From: Alviniconcha marisindica
Taxonomy: Eukaryota > Mollusca > Gastropoda > Provannidae
NCBI GenBank assembly: GCA_018857735.1
Contig: JABMCL010002018.1
Location: 784,501 to 848,500, forward strand
Length of the DNA stretch: 64,000 nt
Reading direction: 5' to 3'
Shown here: piece after piece, positions 46,901 through 56,269 of the stretch
Layout: each line of letters opens with the position of its first letter
How positions within the stretch are numbered: the first letter of the stretch is position 1
The notes under the pieces: generated by a model
What the model saw: only the letters and a program-made list of their open reading frames with translations
Told to the model about the DNA's origin: nothing
Databases searched by the model: none
Translations under genes and position numbers: made by a program

Positions 46901-49548
46901 ATAGTTAGTTCTCTTGACTCTGTTAGCAAGTCGCAAGTCATCTATACTTGAGGTTGCTGCTGACCAGGTTGTCTTTAGAAAAGCAGATGTCAGGCTTTGT
47001 ACATAGTTAGTGCTTTGAGCCCGGTCAACCATACAGGGTTATACCAGGGCTTTGCACATAGTTGGTGCTTTGAGCCCGGTCAACCATACAGGGTTATACC
47101 AGGGCTTTGCACATAGTTGGTGCTTTGAGCCCGGTCAACCTTACAGGGTTATATCAGGGCTTTGCACATAGTTGGTGCTTTGAGCCCGGTCAACCATACA
47201 GAGTTATACCAGGGCTTTGCACATAGTTGGTGCTTTGAGCCCGGTCAACCATACAGGGTTATACCAGGGCTTTGCACATAGTTGGTGCTTTGAGCCTGGT
47301 CGGCCACCTAGGGTTATACCAGGGCTTTGCACATAGTTGGTGCTTTGAGCCTGGTCGGCCACCTAGGGTTATACCAGGGCTTTGCACATAGTTGGTGCTT
47401 TGAGCCTGGTCGGCCACCTAGGGTTATACCAGGGCTTTGCACATAGTTGGTGCTTTGAGCCTGGTCGGCCACCTAGGGTTATACCAGGGCTTTGCACATA
47501 GTTGGTGCTTTGAGCCTGGTCGGCCACCTAGGGTTATACCAGGGCTTTGCACATAGTTGGTGCTTTGAGCCTGGTCGGCCACCTAGGGTTATACCAGGGC
47601 TTTGCACGTAATTGGTGCTTTGATCCTGGTCAACCATACAGGGTTATATCATCAGGGCTTTGCTCTTAGTGCTTTAAGCCTGGTCGGCCACCTAGGGTTA
47701 TATCAGGACTTTGCACATAATTGGTGCTTTGAGCCCAGTCAACCACGCAGAGTTATATCAGGGCTTTGCACATCGTTGGTGCTTTGAGCCCAGCCAACCA
47801 CATAGGGTTATAGCAGGGCTTTGCACAGGTGTGTAAGCTGCATGACAAAAGGTGCTGATGGATAGTGAAGAGTTTGTGAAGCCGCACAGTAAAATACAAC
47901 TATCACTGTCAGTTTAAGTAGTCATTTTATGGTGTACAAAACTGCTGATGGATAGTGACAATTTTGTGAAGCCACATGGTAATATACAAACTATCACTGT
48001 CAGTTTCAGTAGGTCAAGACTGAAGAACTAACACAATCACTTTATGTATTTTCTGAGAGCATACTGTTTTCTGTCCGTGCCAGCATGATCGATTGATTGG
48101 TTAACTCTTAATGGTCTACAAAGTGCAACTAATTATGGTTACAGATATCATCAGAATCTTCAAATGAATAATCAAGCTGCCATTGCTGAAAATATTATTT
48201 ATGTGTGCATTGCTGCAGGCTAGAGAGAGAGAGAGGTCAGGTGAGGGGGGGGGGGGGGGGGGGGGGCGAGACCATGTCTCACACAAATGACAAGCAGTAA
48301 GTAAGTAACTTGGTGTTTTACACCCAGTCAACCATTGTGGTTATATCAGGGTGAAGATGACAAGGAGGAAAGAACAAAATGTTGTCAGCAAAACCTGTCA
48401 ACTGATTTATGCCTGCCACATAAATGTTGGCCTAGCTTATCAGGTGAAGCTGGCAAGGTGGTTCAGGTTGTCACTCCGTGGTACCTTGCTTAGGATCGTA
48501 AGGCACAGTGTTGATGTCATGAGGGCTGGCTGTAAGTACTGCTAATAGTTGATTTTTTAGTATATTTTTTTACCTTCGTTAGAAAACCAGAGAAATTGAT
48601 TTGAGAACCGGCCGGCACCTGAATGATTTACTTTGCTGAATTCTGGTTATGGCATCCAGCTGCACTGGTTTGATCCAAGACCATCCATCACCTCAGTTTA
48701 CATGTCTCTTCACTAGTGTTGCATGATCAATTTTAGTTTTGTGATCACATTCACAAATGGCAAACAAAAATCTAAACAAAAAAACTGGAACACAGAAATG
48801 CTTCCAAAGAACCGAACTCATAAATGATTCAAAAGAATGCTATTTATTAGGACAAAACATACAATTTTTTAGGGTACATAAAAGGTTCAAAAGAACTCTG
48901 TTTATTAGGACAGAACATTCGCTTTTTCAGGGTAAAAGGGGATTATCCTGAAAATTCACATGTTGTGTCTTGTCCTAATCAATAGTGTTCTTTTGAACCT
49001 TTTATGTATTTGGATCTTGTTTTAGAACACTAGCAGTCATTCTTGTTTCAGATTTTTGCTTCCGAAGAACGTCATTGAAAACTGCATGTTGAGTGAAATG
49101 AAATGTTGTTAGATGATTCACAGTGCACATGAGATTGATAGCTGCATGAATGTGCTGCATAAAAATATGATTATTAATACTGTTCTTTGGACACATTGAT
49201 GATGTTTTGGGGTTGTCCTGATTATTTCTGTTGTTGTTGATGTTGACCTGATGTTGCAGGATCCAATCCAGCAGTCAGTGCCCAGGTGGAGAGGCTGGCT
49301 AACCTGTTGGATCGTCTGGAGACAAAGGTGGGTAAGGCATGCAAGACACTGTGTGTGTGTGATGTGTGTCAGTGTGTGTGTGTGGTGTGTGTGTTTGTGG
49401 GTGGGTGTATGCTTGTGTGTGTGCTTGCATAGAAGTGTATGTGCTGGTGTGTGTTTTTGCATCTGTGCTTGGATACACGTGCATTTTTGGTGTGTGTGCA
49501 TCTGTGTATGTGTGTGTGTGCTTGCACATGTGTGTGTGTGTGTGTGTG

Positions 49549-49606
<58 letters not shown>

Positions 49607-52327
49607 ATGTGCACATGTGTGTGTGATGTGTGTGCATGTGCATGTGTGCATGTGTGGATGTGTGTGCATGTGCACGTGTCCATGTGTGTGTGTGTGTGTA
49701 TGTTTTAATAAGCTGTTCATCCACATCATTATTTCCTGTCTTCTTTTGCAGCTGAACTTCAACAATTTTCGAGACGAGGAAGTGGTGTTGGGTGAAGACA
49801 ATGTGGTGAGTTCACATATGCATTATCACCCACATGCTTTCAGTATCATCGGAGACAAAATATGCTTTGTTTTCTGCTTGCCCAGAATGTGCAGACATCA
49901 GATCCTGATGTGGCTGTGATCACTGTTTGTGAAGAGTGCATGTGTAGGCTGTGTAGGGCATGCATTAAGACAGGACACTCATATAAGATAAAAGACAAGA
50001 CGACTTTATTAACCCACTTGGCCCCAGACCAGCCGCTGCCCTTTACTACGAAATCCCATGTGAAGGGAAGTAACTGTGTCAAATGATCCTGGTATGCAAC
50101 TTTAAAAATCAGTAACAAACACCAAACAAAAGTTTCAGCTCACTTTGTTTTTTCCCAGTTTGTGAATACAGTGTTCTTGTATGTCCAACAGGTTTTGATT
50201 TTTTTCACTAAAAAATAAAAGCATTAAAAACAAAAATCCAAGTCAGAAATGTCCGTATCTGAATGTCAGGTTTTTGGGTGCCTACAGGGTACCCGACTGA
50301 AAAAAGATGAAGCTCCGTGAGTTTGTTAGGGTGCCCACAGTAATCGACTGAACCAAATTTGCAGTTCAAATCTCAAAGGATGAAGCTCCGACGCCATTGC
50401 TAACAGTAGGGCTTTTGTTTATTTTTGTGCATCTATTGTGTGTCCTTCTCACAACTTTGAAAATTCACAGCATCTGTCAAACTCCACCAAAGTTCGAACA
50501 AAAGACATCACAGGAAGTAGTAAACAGTAGTGGAAATGAGGCTACAAGTCTCGCAAGAATCCCGTTCCTATTTGCATAAGCTGAGATGCTAGTATGGAAT
50601 GTCTGCTACAGTGCTAGCCGACCGCTACCAGGCAGCCTGGGGTTGCGCAGTAAGGCAAAAGAGTGGGTGGTGACGGGCGGTCTGGGGCCAAGTGGGTTAA
50701 TCCATTGTGGAAATTACATGGTGTGCATTTGAAATGTATTATGTAATACAATTTTGCACGAACAACACATGTTCTCATTCTTCCAGATTGCAACCCACTT
50801 GCACAAATAGCTGTGTCCCATTCACTCCCAAATGTTCCTCCATTTTATCTCAGCCTCGTCATCCCCACATCCCCATCTCTAGCCGTTGTGTGTTGTGTTT
50901 ATCTGCCTAGTGTGTAGTGTGTGTTCAGAATGTGTCAAAACCAGACATGAGTCTGGCAGTTCATTCAGTGTGTTCAGAATGTGATGAGACAAGACACCAG
51001 TCGTATTGTTCATTCAGTGTGTGTTCAGAATGTGATGAGACAAGACACAGGTCTGGCTGTTCATTCAGTGTCTGTCCAGAATGTGATGAGACAAGACACT
51101 GATCTTACTGTTCGTTCAGTGTGTGTTCAGAATATGATGAGACAAGACGCAGGTCTTACTGTTCATTCAGTGTGTGTTCAGAATGTGATGAGACAAGACA
51201 TAGGTGTGGCTGTTCATTCAGTGTGTGTTCAGAATGTGATGAGACGACACAGGTGTGGCTGTTCGTTCAGTGTGTTTCAGAATGTGATGAGACAAGACAC
51301 AGGTGTGGCTGTTCATTCAGTGTGTGTTCAGAATGTGATGAAACAAGACACAGGTGTGGCTGTTCATTCAGTGTGTGTTCAGAATGTGATGAGACAAGAC
51401 AGGTGTGGCTGTTCGTTCAGTGTGTTCAGAATGTGATGAGACGAGATACAGGTGTGTCTGTTCATTCAGTGTATGTTCAGAATGTGATGAGACAAGACAC
51501 AGGTGTGTCTGTCCATTCAGTGTGTTCAGAATGTGATGAGACAAGACACAGGTGTGGCTGTTCATTCAGTGTGTGTTCAGAATGTGGTGAGACAAGACAC
51601 AAGTGTGGCTGTTCATTCAGTGTGTGTTCAGAATGTGAGACACAGGTGTGGCTGTTTGTTCAGTGTGTTCAGAATGTGATGAGACAAGACACAGGTGTGT
51701 CTGTCCATTCAGTGTGTGTTCAGAATGTGATGAGACAAGACACAGGTGTGTCTGTCCATTCAGTGTGTGTTCAGAATGTGATGCGACAAGACACATGTGT
51801 GGCTGTGGGGTATGTGTGTGGAATGTGTCACGGCAGGGCATTGTATTGTAGAGCATTCAGAAAGTGTGGAGGTATGATGCTGTGGCTGTTGTGCCAGGTG
51901 CTGCTGGTGCAAAGAGAGTTCCAGTTGAAGGAGGGGAGTGTGGATGAGTTCAGGGCAGCGCTGCGCAGCTATGTTGATGTCACACAAGGCTTCAACGGTT
52001 GTTTCAAGTAAGGATCTTTTCTTCTGCATTTGTTTGCTTGTTTGAAATAGTGGTCCTGTGTCCCGTGTTTGGATTGCTTTGTGGCGACCAGTACCTTGAC
52101 AGCACAGGAAGCTTGGCAGGTAACCATGTGGGAGGTTTTTGTTTCCCTTGTTGGCTGTGCAGTGTACCTACATCACTGTCATGGAGGTCACACCCACACA
52201 CTGTTGTACCCACATGGATCGGACTGAGATGACTGCCCAATCTTAGAGTCTGATGTAAACAAACGGTTTTCTTCTCTTAGAAATCTGGATTGATTTATGT
52301 GCAAGCATACATGCTTTGTGTGTGAAT

Positions 52328-52376
<49 letters not shown>

Positions 52377-52389
52377 TGTGTGTGTGTGT

Positions 52390-52429
<40 letters not shown>

Positions 52430-54723
52430 GATTTGTGTGTGTGTGGTTATGAAATTGCTTGTAGGTCCTAACCTTTGACATGCCTATGTTGCAGCATCAG
52501 CGTGAGAGACTTGAGAGATTCTCATGCCTTCTGTCTCTTTGAAGTCTGGAGTACAGAGAATGAGTACATTCAGTAAGTTTTTCCCTGGGTTAAAAACAAC
52601 TCAGAAACAGAAACACAAGCTTGTTTCAGGTTTCATTTTTTTTGTGGTGTGATTGTTTCAGTTGCGTTTACTTTGCAGTTCATTAGGCTGGCAAGTGCCA
52701 TTGGCTAGTGCTAGAGGGTGTATGGGTGTGGGTGTGAAGGGATAGGATGAAAATAGTGATAATTGCACTTGTGCTGATTAATGTGTTATGTCAATCATAT
52801 TATGTGTGTAGTGACACTGTTTATTTTTAGAGCGCATTTCCGTAAGTAACATATACTCTGTTTAAATAATACTTGTGGTTTTAACCTTGCCACTATGCTA
52901 CTGTACGCTCTTAAACTGTGAATCTTTTATACATGCAGATATTGTTTCTTTGTTTGTTTGTCATTCATGCGTGGCACCCACGTTTTCATTTGAGTGGAAT
53001 AAAGTACTTGCTGAATCAATTTTTCATGGAAAAACACACAAAAGCCTGGTGGGACAGTACTGCGGACAACGTGCAGAAGTAGCGGACCAGAAACTGAAAG
53101 CTCTCTAGATACTCTGTAGGCTCAGGTGAGCTCGTTTAATTATAGCCGTTTTCTTCTTCATGGGCGTGTTTGTGTGCCGTGCAGCAACTGTGATAGTGCT
53201 GCCACCAAGAGGCTGATGGAGGTATCTGCTGACATGCTGACCTGCCCTGAGACTGTGCACTCCATGAAAATACCAGGTGACACTTCCCACATCTCCCTTC
53301 TTCTTCTTCTTCTTTTGCTTCTTCTTCTTCTTCTTCTTCTTCTTCATCTTCTTCTTCTTCGGTATAGTGTCAACATTTTGAAGACTGTGACACTTTAGGT
53401 GGGATGAGGGGGGGGGGGGGGGGGGGGCAAAGTGCTTCAGGAAATGAAGAGGAAAAAAAAGGAACAGAAGGCTTGGTTGGCAAGATGAAGACAGCCAGGA
53501 CTGGAAGGATGCTGTGGTCTTGGCCCAAGTCAGACTGTTCCAGTCAGCCATTGTGCTTCTTATTATCAAAGACTGTTATACTGTCTTTGGTACTACTTGA
53601 CACTATCAAAGACAGTCTTCAGTACTACTTGACACTATGAAAGACTCTGTTATACAGTCTTCAGTACTACATGACACTATCAAAGACTCTTATACAGTCT
53701 TTGGTACTGCTTGATGCTATCAAAGACTGTTATACAGTCTTTGGTAGTCCTTGACACTACCAAAGACTGTCATACAGTCTTTAGTACTACTTGACACTAT
53801 CAAAGACTGTTATACAGTCTTTAGTACTACTTGACACTATCAAAGACTGTTATAATCTTTAGTACTACTTGACACTATCAAAGACTCTGTTATACAGTCT
53901 TTAGTACTACTTGACACTATCAAAGACTGTCATACAGTCTTTAGCACTACTTGACACTATCAAAGACTCTGTTATACAGTCTTCAGTACTGTCTCTCTCT
54001 GCCCTTCATGTTTGTTGACAGCGACGTTTTGTAGGCTTTTGCTTGGCAAAGCCAGTGAAGCTCCTCTAGTGTGTCAAGCATGGCCAGACTGGAACATAGT
54101 GATCAGACTTTGAGCTGTGGTGAAGTCAGCCAGGGTTGACTGCTGTCTCCCCTCTTGTTTCCAGTACAGCTGTGTAGTTGTAAAGGTCAACCGGCAGCAG
54201 CTGGATCCCAGTAGCCAGACCTCCAGCCAGCAAAACTTTTTGCTGAAACCTCTTCGATTTTGTGTGCTTAATAGTTGAACTTTTTTTTTATGAAGTTTTA
54301 CTTCTCAAAGGTTTAGGTGTAACTTGTTGGTCTGTATTTTGTAACCTAATGTCGATATATAGACCATGCAAAAAGTGTTCCACATTCACAGAACGTGCTC
54401 ACAGTGCATGAAAAAGAGAAGCAACAAACAAAACTTGTGGGGAGGGGCCACATGGAACAAAAAAACTTGACAAACGTGAACTAACAAACTGTTCAGATTG
54501 CATCCTTGATGGAAACAAAACAGATTTTTTAAAAATATTTTCTTTTCCCCAAATTGGATACTTGACTATCACATTACTATTACCTGTATAGCAGCTTTAT
54601 TTGGAATCATCTGGATGAGATAAAAGCAGGCTGGTTTAATTAAACGTGAAGTGTGAATTTGTCTGATTTCATTGTATTACACTTTAAATTGTTTCAGCAT
54701 CGTGGTGGAGACACCAAATCTAA
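38170..54723 (+). CDS. NECAB: N-terminal EF-hand calcium-binding protein, NECAB family (complete, 12 coding exons, 333 aa)
   Basis: Joining 38170-38226, 39950-39974, 40486-40594, 41798-41921, 42299-42435, 43763-43884, 49260-49327, 49752-49805, 51898-52007, 52495-52572, 53185-53276 and 54698-54723 gives 1002 bases with all phases matching. EF-hand 1 loop DKNDDGFISWEE (25-36) has all canonical ligands. The second loop (59-70) lacks the central Gly and is probably weak. A NECAB-specific helical region follows, then a basic linker, a short coiled coil (about 195-214) and an ABM-like domain (about 233-325) ending PASWW. Vertebrate NECABs (about 350-400 aa) are neuronal cytosolic Ca2+ proteins that bind receptors and synaptic partners. 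A single invertebrate gene probably represents NECAB1/2/3; neuronal expression here is inferred. Confidence 0.95.
38290..39125 (-). mobile_element. Retroelement RNase H domain, degraded (LINE, I/Nimb-like?)
   Basis: Minus-strand translation gives VYTDGSVTKDQSGWGFTV (TDGS at 39000-39011, with a catalytic Asp), then LWVYSPGHAGAKGNDRADRL (GHAG at 38719-38730, with the GN..AD block), and further down TNIGTVLMATLGKLLRDW and RIWDFPSA. This is the RNase H domain and downstream region of a LINE that carries RNase H. Frame changes and stops show it is dead. It lies antisense in NECAB intron 1, only about 65 bases from exon 1. Confidence 0.85.
39764..39822. repeat. (TA)n microsatellite
   Basis: A TA run of about 56 bases, about 130 bases upstream of NECAB exon 2. 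Confidence 0.95.
39950..39974 (+). CDS. NECAB: NECAB coding exon 2 (25-base microexon)
   Basis: The acceptor TATGTGCAG precedes GTTTTT and the donor is AATG/GTATGT. It encodes VFRRADKN, the end of the EF-hand helix and first loop residues. Its necessity is shown by exact phase (0 in, 1 out) and by family identity (IFRRADKND). Skipping it would break frame and destroy the calcium loop. A (UG)n tract starts 39 bases past its donor. Confidence 0.94.
40013..40063. repeat. (GT)n microsatellite
   Basis: A GT run of about 50 bases just downstream of the NECAB exon 2 donor, UG in transcript sense. Confidence 0.96.
40486..40594 (+). CDS. NECAB: NECAB coding exon 3
   Basis: The acceptor TTGCTGCAG precedes ATGATGG and the donor is ACAAA/GTGAGT. 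It encodes DDGFISWEEFVSYFADGVMG and ELQALFNEIDTHNT, completing EF-hand 1 and entering EF-hand 2. The FADGV-ELQxLF wording is diagnostic of NECAB. Confidence 0.97.
40869..41035 (-). mobile_element. SINE tail, inverted copy
   Basis: The plus-strand phrases gtaaacatggtgcttaacat, ccacagaaaccgtacggctt, ctgtcaccaccagaatga and tctgcattaagatggg are the complement of 5685-5818. The tRNA-like head is absent, so this is a truncated copy. A poly-G run (about 40938-40954) interrupts it. Confidence 0.85.
41798..41921 (+). CDS. NECAB: NECAB coding exon 4
   Basis: The acceptor TTATACAG precedes CAAAATTG and the donor is GAG/GTGAGT. It encodes KIDTGELCAYFSQHLGDF and LNKGMTKVLYSTAE, the end of EF-hand 2 and the start of the NECAB homogeneous region. 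Phase is 2 in and 0 out. Confidence 0.97.
42299..42435 (+). CDS. NECAB: NECAB coding exon 5
   Basis: The acceptor ATTTCAG precedes GCCTAC and the donor is GAAAG/GTCTGA. It encodes KFVMRFLMREIINQLSALQ and LEAASDTLDDQA, matching vertebrate QFVTRFLLRETxxQLQALQxxLExASDTLE. Phase is 0 in and 2 out. Confidence 0.97.
42770..43762. repeat. Minisatellite, 65-66-bp unit, carrying repeated copies of the NECAB exon 6 acceptor
   Basis: About 15 units contain ttatgaaggtttgttggat, then ttgcccagagggacgtagc, tccacagggcaa and tttttgacctcaaca. The last unit runs into exon 6, so each unit holds the sequence tttgcccag/AGGGAYGTAG that forms the real 3' splice site. The first units (from 42770) are diverged and the centre is nearly perfect. 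Confidence 0.95.
43763..43884 (+). CDS. NECAB: NECAB coding exon 6
   Basis: The acceptor GATTTGCCCAG precedes AGGGGACG and the donor is GATG/GTAAGT. It encodes GDVAPVAAEDLKKGGGPS then RVVRRAKRQVSSQSNVSD, a Gly/Lys then Arg-rich linker that is poorly conserved in the family. The start is fixed by phase: using the AG two bases further gives a different frame. The first 14 bases are shared with the upstream minisatellite unit. Confidence 0.9.
43900..44000. repeat. (GT)n microsatellite
   Basis: Interrupted GT runs start about 15 bases past the NECAB exon 6 donor. Confidence 0.93.
44595..44889. mobile_element. Palindrome-packed TIR element (MITE / foldback type)
   Basis: The left end attggcgtgagctgccacag and the complement of the right end attggccggagctgccacaa form terminal inverted repeats of about 30 bases. 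The interior holds about 13 tandem imperfect palindromes of the form TTGTYRYGACAA (for example ttgtcgtgacaa, ttgttgcgacaa) spaced about 15-30 bases. Because the units are palindromic, both strands encode similar spurious CHDK/VVTK frames. No transposase is present. The superfamily is unknown. Confidence 0.75.
45183..45245 (-). mobile_element. SINE tail fragment, inverted
   Basis: agtaagtaaacatggtgctt then agcatccacagaaacag and caaggcttatgg repeat the tail of the 5510-5818 SINE in inverse orientation, cut short by a poly-G run. Confidence 0.75.
45305..45372 (-). mobile_element. Interspersed repeat tail (second family)
   Basis: aagtaagtaaattgatgttt, tacgcccagtcaaccagtgc and ggttatatcagggcag recur at 48297-48357 with small changes. 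It is probably the 3' end of another SINE or LINE, in minus orientation. Confidence 0.65.
46724..46740. repeat. poly-G tract
   Basis: A run of about 17 G in NECAB intron 6. Confidence 0.9.
46985..47830. repeat. Minisatellite, about 53-bp unit, derived from an interspersed repeat
   Basis: About 15-16 units of ttggtgctttgagcccggtc, aaccatacagggttatacca and gggctttgcacatag. The core ggtcaaccatacagggttat resembles agtcaaccaNtgNggttat of the second interspersed family (45305, 48297). A variant block (cggccacctagggtt) has amplified separately in the middle. Confidence 0.93.
48240..48267. repeat. poly-G tract
   Basis: About 24 G in a row following a short GA run. Confidence 0.9.
48297..48360 (-). 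mobile_element. Interspersed repeat tail (second family), copy 2
   Basis: agtaagtaagtaacttggtg, ttttacacccagtcaacca and ttgtggttatatcaggg match 45305-45372. Confidence 0.65.
48808..49060. mobile_element. Inverted-repeat element of the 230-470 family
   Basis: The left arm (about 48886-48938: aaaggttcaaaagaactct, gtttattaggacagaaca) is the complement of the right arm (about 48946-49005: gtcttgtcctaatcaatag, tgttcttttgaacctttt). A further left-arm-like copy precedes it (48808-48881). The end tctggatctt...actagcagtcattc-type matches the copy at 395-445. Confidence 0.7.
49260..49327 (+). CDS. NECAB: NECAB coding exon 7
   Basis: The acceptor ATGTTGCAG precedes GATCCA and the donor is ACAAAG/GTGGGT. 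It encodes SNPAVSAQVERLANLLDRLE, a short heptad-like helix matching the VNRLQELIDQLE coiled coil of vertebrate NECABs. Phase is 1 in and 0 out. Confidence 0.95.
49342..49705. repeat. (GT)n microsatellite, interrupted
   Basis: About 360 bases of GT with gcat and gatg interruptions, starting about 20 bases past the exon 7 donor. Long Cys-Val frames here are artefacts. Confidence 0.95.
49752..49805 (+). CDS. NECAB: NECAB coding exon 8
   Basis: The acceptor TCTTTTGCAG precedes CTGAAC and the donor is GTG/GTGAGT. It encodes LNFNNFRDEEVVLGEDNV (18 codons, phase 0 at both ends), the acidic joint between the coiled coil and the ABM domain. Frame-neutral skipping is possible. Confidence 0.9.
50013..50696. 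mobile_element. piggyBac-like MITE (TTAA-flanked, 684 bp)
   Basis: TTAA at 50009-50012 is followed by CCCACTTGGCCCCAGACC. The other end is the exact complement (ggtctggggccaagtggg, to 50696) followed by TTAA at 50697-50700. TTAA target duplications with CCC...GGG ends are characteristic of piggyBac elements. No transposase frame is present, so it is non-autonomous. An internal repeated phrase (gatgaagctccg) occurs twice near 50308 and 50380. It sits in NECAB intron 8. Confidence 0.85.
50920..51815. repeat. Minisatellite, about 48-bp unit, upstream of NECAB exon 9
   Basis: About 18 units of tgtgttcagaatgtgatgag, acaagacacaggtgtggctg and ttcattcag show small deletions in several copies. A further decayed unit (51852-51897) leads into the exon 9 acceptor. 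Confidence 0.95.
51898..52007 (+). CDS. NECAB: NECAB coding exon 9
   Basis: The acceptor CTGTTGTGCCAG precedes GTGCTG and the donor is TTTCAA/GTAAGG. It encodes VLLVQREFQLKEGSVDEFRA then ALRSYVDVTQGFNGCF, the first part of the ABM-like domain (vertebrate: RxxxVxEExLxxFxxALxxYV). Phase is 0 in and 2 out. Confidence 0.95.
52330..52442. repeat. (GT)n microsatellite
   Basis: GT runs broken by ATT, ending about 50 bases upstream of NECAB exon 10. Confidence 0.95.
52495..52572 (+). CDS. NECAB: NECAB coding exon 10
   Basis: The acceptor ATGTTGCAG precedes CATCAG and the donor is ATTCA/GTAAGT. It encodes ISVRDLRDSHAFCLFEVWST then ENEYI, the ABM core (vertebrate xIYEFW). Phase is 2 at both ends. Confidence 0.95.
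53185..53276 (+). CDS. NECAB: NECAB coding exon 11
   Basis: The acceptor GTGCCGTGCAG precedes CAACTG and the donor is ACCAG/GTGACA. It encodes CDSAATKRLMEVSADMLTC then PETVHSMKIP, the last helix of the ABM-like domain. Phase is 2 in and 1 out. Confidence 0.93.
53297..53362. repeat. (CTT)n microsatellite
   Basis: CTT repeats with single GCTT and CAT breaks, starting about 20 bases past the NECAB exon 11 donor. Confidence 0.95.
53555..53995. repeat. Minisatellite with an embedded hairpin, about 40-bp unit
   Basis: About 11 units of ttagtactacttgacactat plus caaagactgttatacagtct. Each full unit contains AAAGACTG-TTATA-CAGTCTTT, a perfect 8-bp inverted repeat around a 5-base loop; some units have CTGTTATACAG variants. 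Confidence 0.94.
54698..54723 (+). CDS. NECAB: NECAB coding exon 12 (last), with stop
   Basis: The acceptor AATTGTTTCAG precedes CATCGTGG. It encodes ASWWRHQI and TAA. PASWW is the invariant end of vertebrate NECABs (PASWWI), which supports this very short final coding exon. Confidence 0.94.
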
Positions 54724-56269
54724 GGCAGAGCCACAACTGGAAGAAGAAAATCATCTGAATGATGTGAGACTGCTGACTGAAGCATGACAGTCGAATTGTA
54801 CAGCAATCTTTGGTGCCGCTCAAGACAGTCAGCTAGGTGCAGGAATCTTCAACAGTCAAGCTCACCAATCACAGAGAGCATGCGGATCAGTGCCAACAAG
54901 GAAATGTACCGAATCTGGATCAGTAAATGTTCAGCACCTAATCAGAAGCTCACCAATCGCAGAGAGCATGACGATCAGTGTCAGCAAAAAAATCAACCAA
55001 ATCTGGATCAGTAAACGTCCACCATCCAAACAAAAATAAGCATGCCACTTGAATGGACAGCTACTTTATGAACTACTCATGTATAGAATTTGAAAGTCTG
55101 ACATGTGAGAGAGAAACAAACTCTCAGTTTATTAAGGCTCTTAAGAAAATTGGCTGTTGAAGTAAACAGCCAAGCAGTTGTAAATGATGCAATGCTCACT
55201 GGTATGTAGTTATGTGGGGAGAGGTGGTGCTCCAAATATATATTCATCCAAGCACAAAAACAATTTACTCAAGTTGAAGAAGTCAGTCTTTATTGATTGA
55301 GCTGTAGTGGTCAGATGCATGCATCCCGCATGTTATCATTGGCTTGATCTGTATTACCATTTTCATGTCACAAACAATAATGCCACTTGCTTTTATGCAA
55401 CTGCTTTAAACCTGCACTGCCATTGTGGATGGTATGGAGGTGTAAAACTGTGTAGTTGTTACAGTCCCTAATACTCACCACTCTCACCTGATCATGAAGT
55501 AGGACCTTGCTGTACTTTCAGCCTCACTTTGGCAAGGTAAACAATCACCAGGTAGTGTTGATTATTCGTCTCTGCACTTCCACTGTAAGCAGCTGCATCA
55601 TCACAAAATGAAGTGCGCACTGCTTTTTTGTGCCTGTTTTCAAAAGGTCATGGACTTGAAGGTAGTGGCAGACTTTCTGTGTCTGTTTGTTGGATTGATG
55701 GAGAGCTGCATGGGAAGAGGTTTCTGTGCTGGTTGTTTTGTTGGCCAAAAGCAACAAGCATGTAAGAATTTTAACTGAAAAACAGTTTCTGTCTTGTGAT
55801 TAAGTGCTGAAGCCATCATTAGGATCCATTTCCTTCCACTGGTCTCGTTCCAACAATGAAGTAAGCTGTGCTCGCTTCATTTTGTGAGGACACGTTTTTG
55901 ATACCATGTTTATGTTCAGTCCCGAGTCCGTAGATGCGTTGCAGAGCTCGTTTTTCCACTAAAATTATACTGAGTATGGCTTATTAGCACAAGGACCTGC
56001 AGCACCTGTGTGAAGCTGAACGTGACTGCTTGATGGGTCTGGGGCAAAAGAACATGTGCTACCTACATGCTGAGTAGTGGGTCTGATGGCAGCACAAGAA
56101 TGCCCAGTTTGACTGACAGCGCGATGCCATTGGGTGTTGGTTGGAGTTCCAGTGTGACCTGTTCTGTACATCAGTACCACACACTGTGAATGCCCACCGT
56201 CCAGCACAAGAATGCCCAGTTTGACCGACAACATGATGCCATTGGATGTTTGTTGGAGTTCCGGTGTGA

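Noticed and set aside
50917..52011. 296-codon plus-strand frame rich in Cys-Ser-Glu-Cys-Asp-Glu-Thr-Arg
   Set aside because: It is the 48-bp minisatellite read through; only its last part overlaps NECAB exon 9. The exon 9 frame is fixed by phase with exons 8 and 10.
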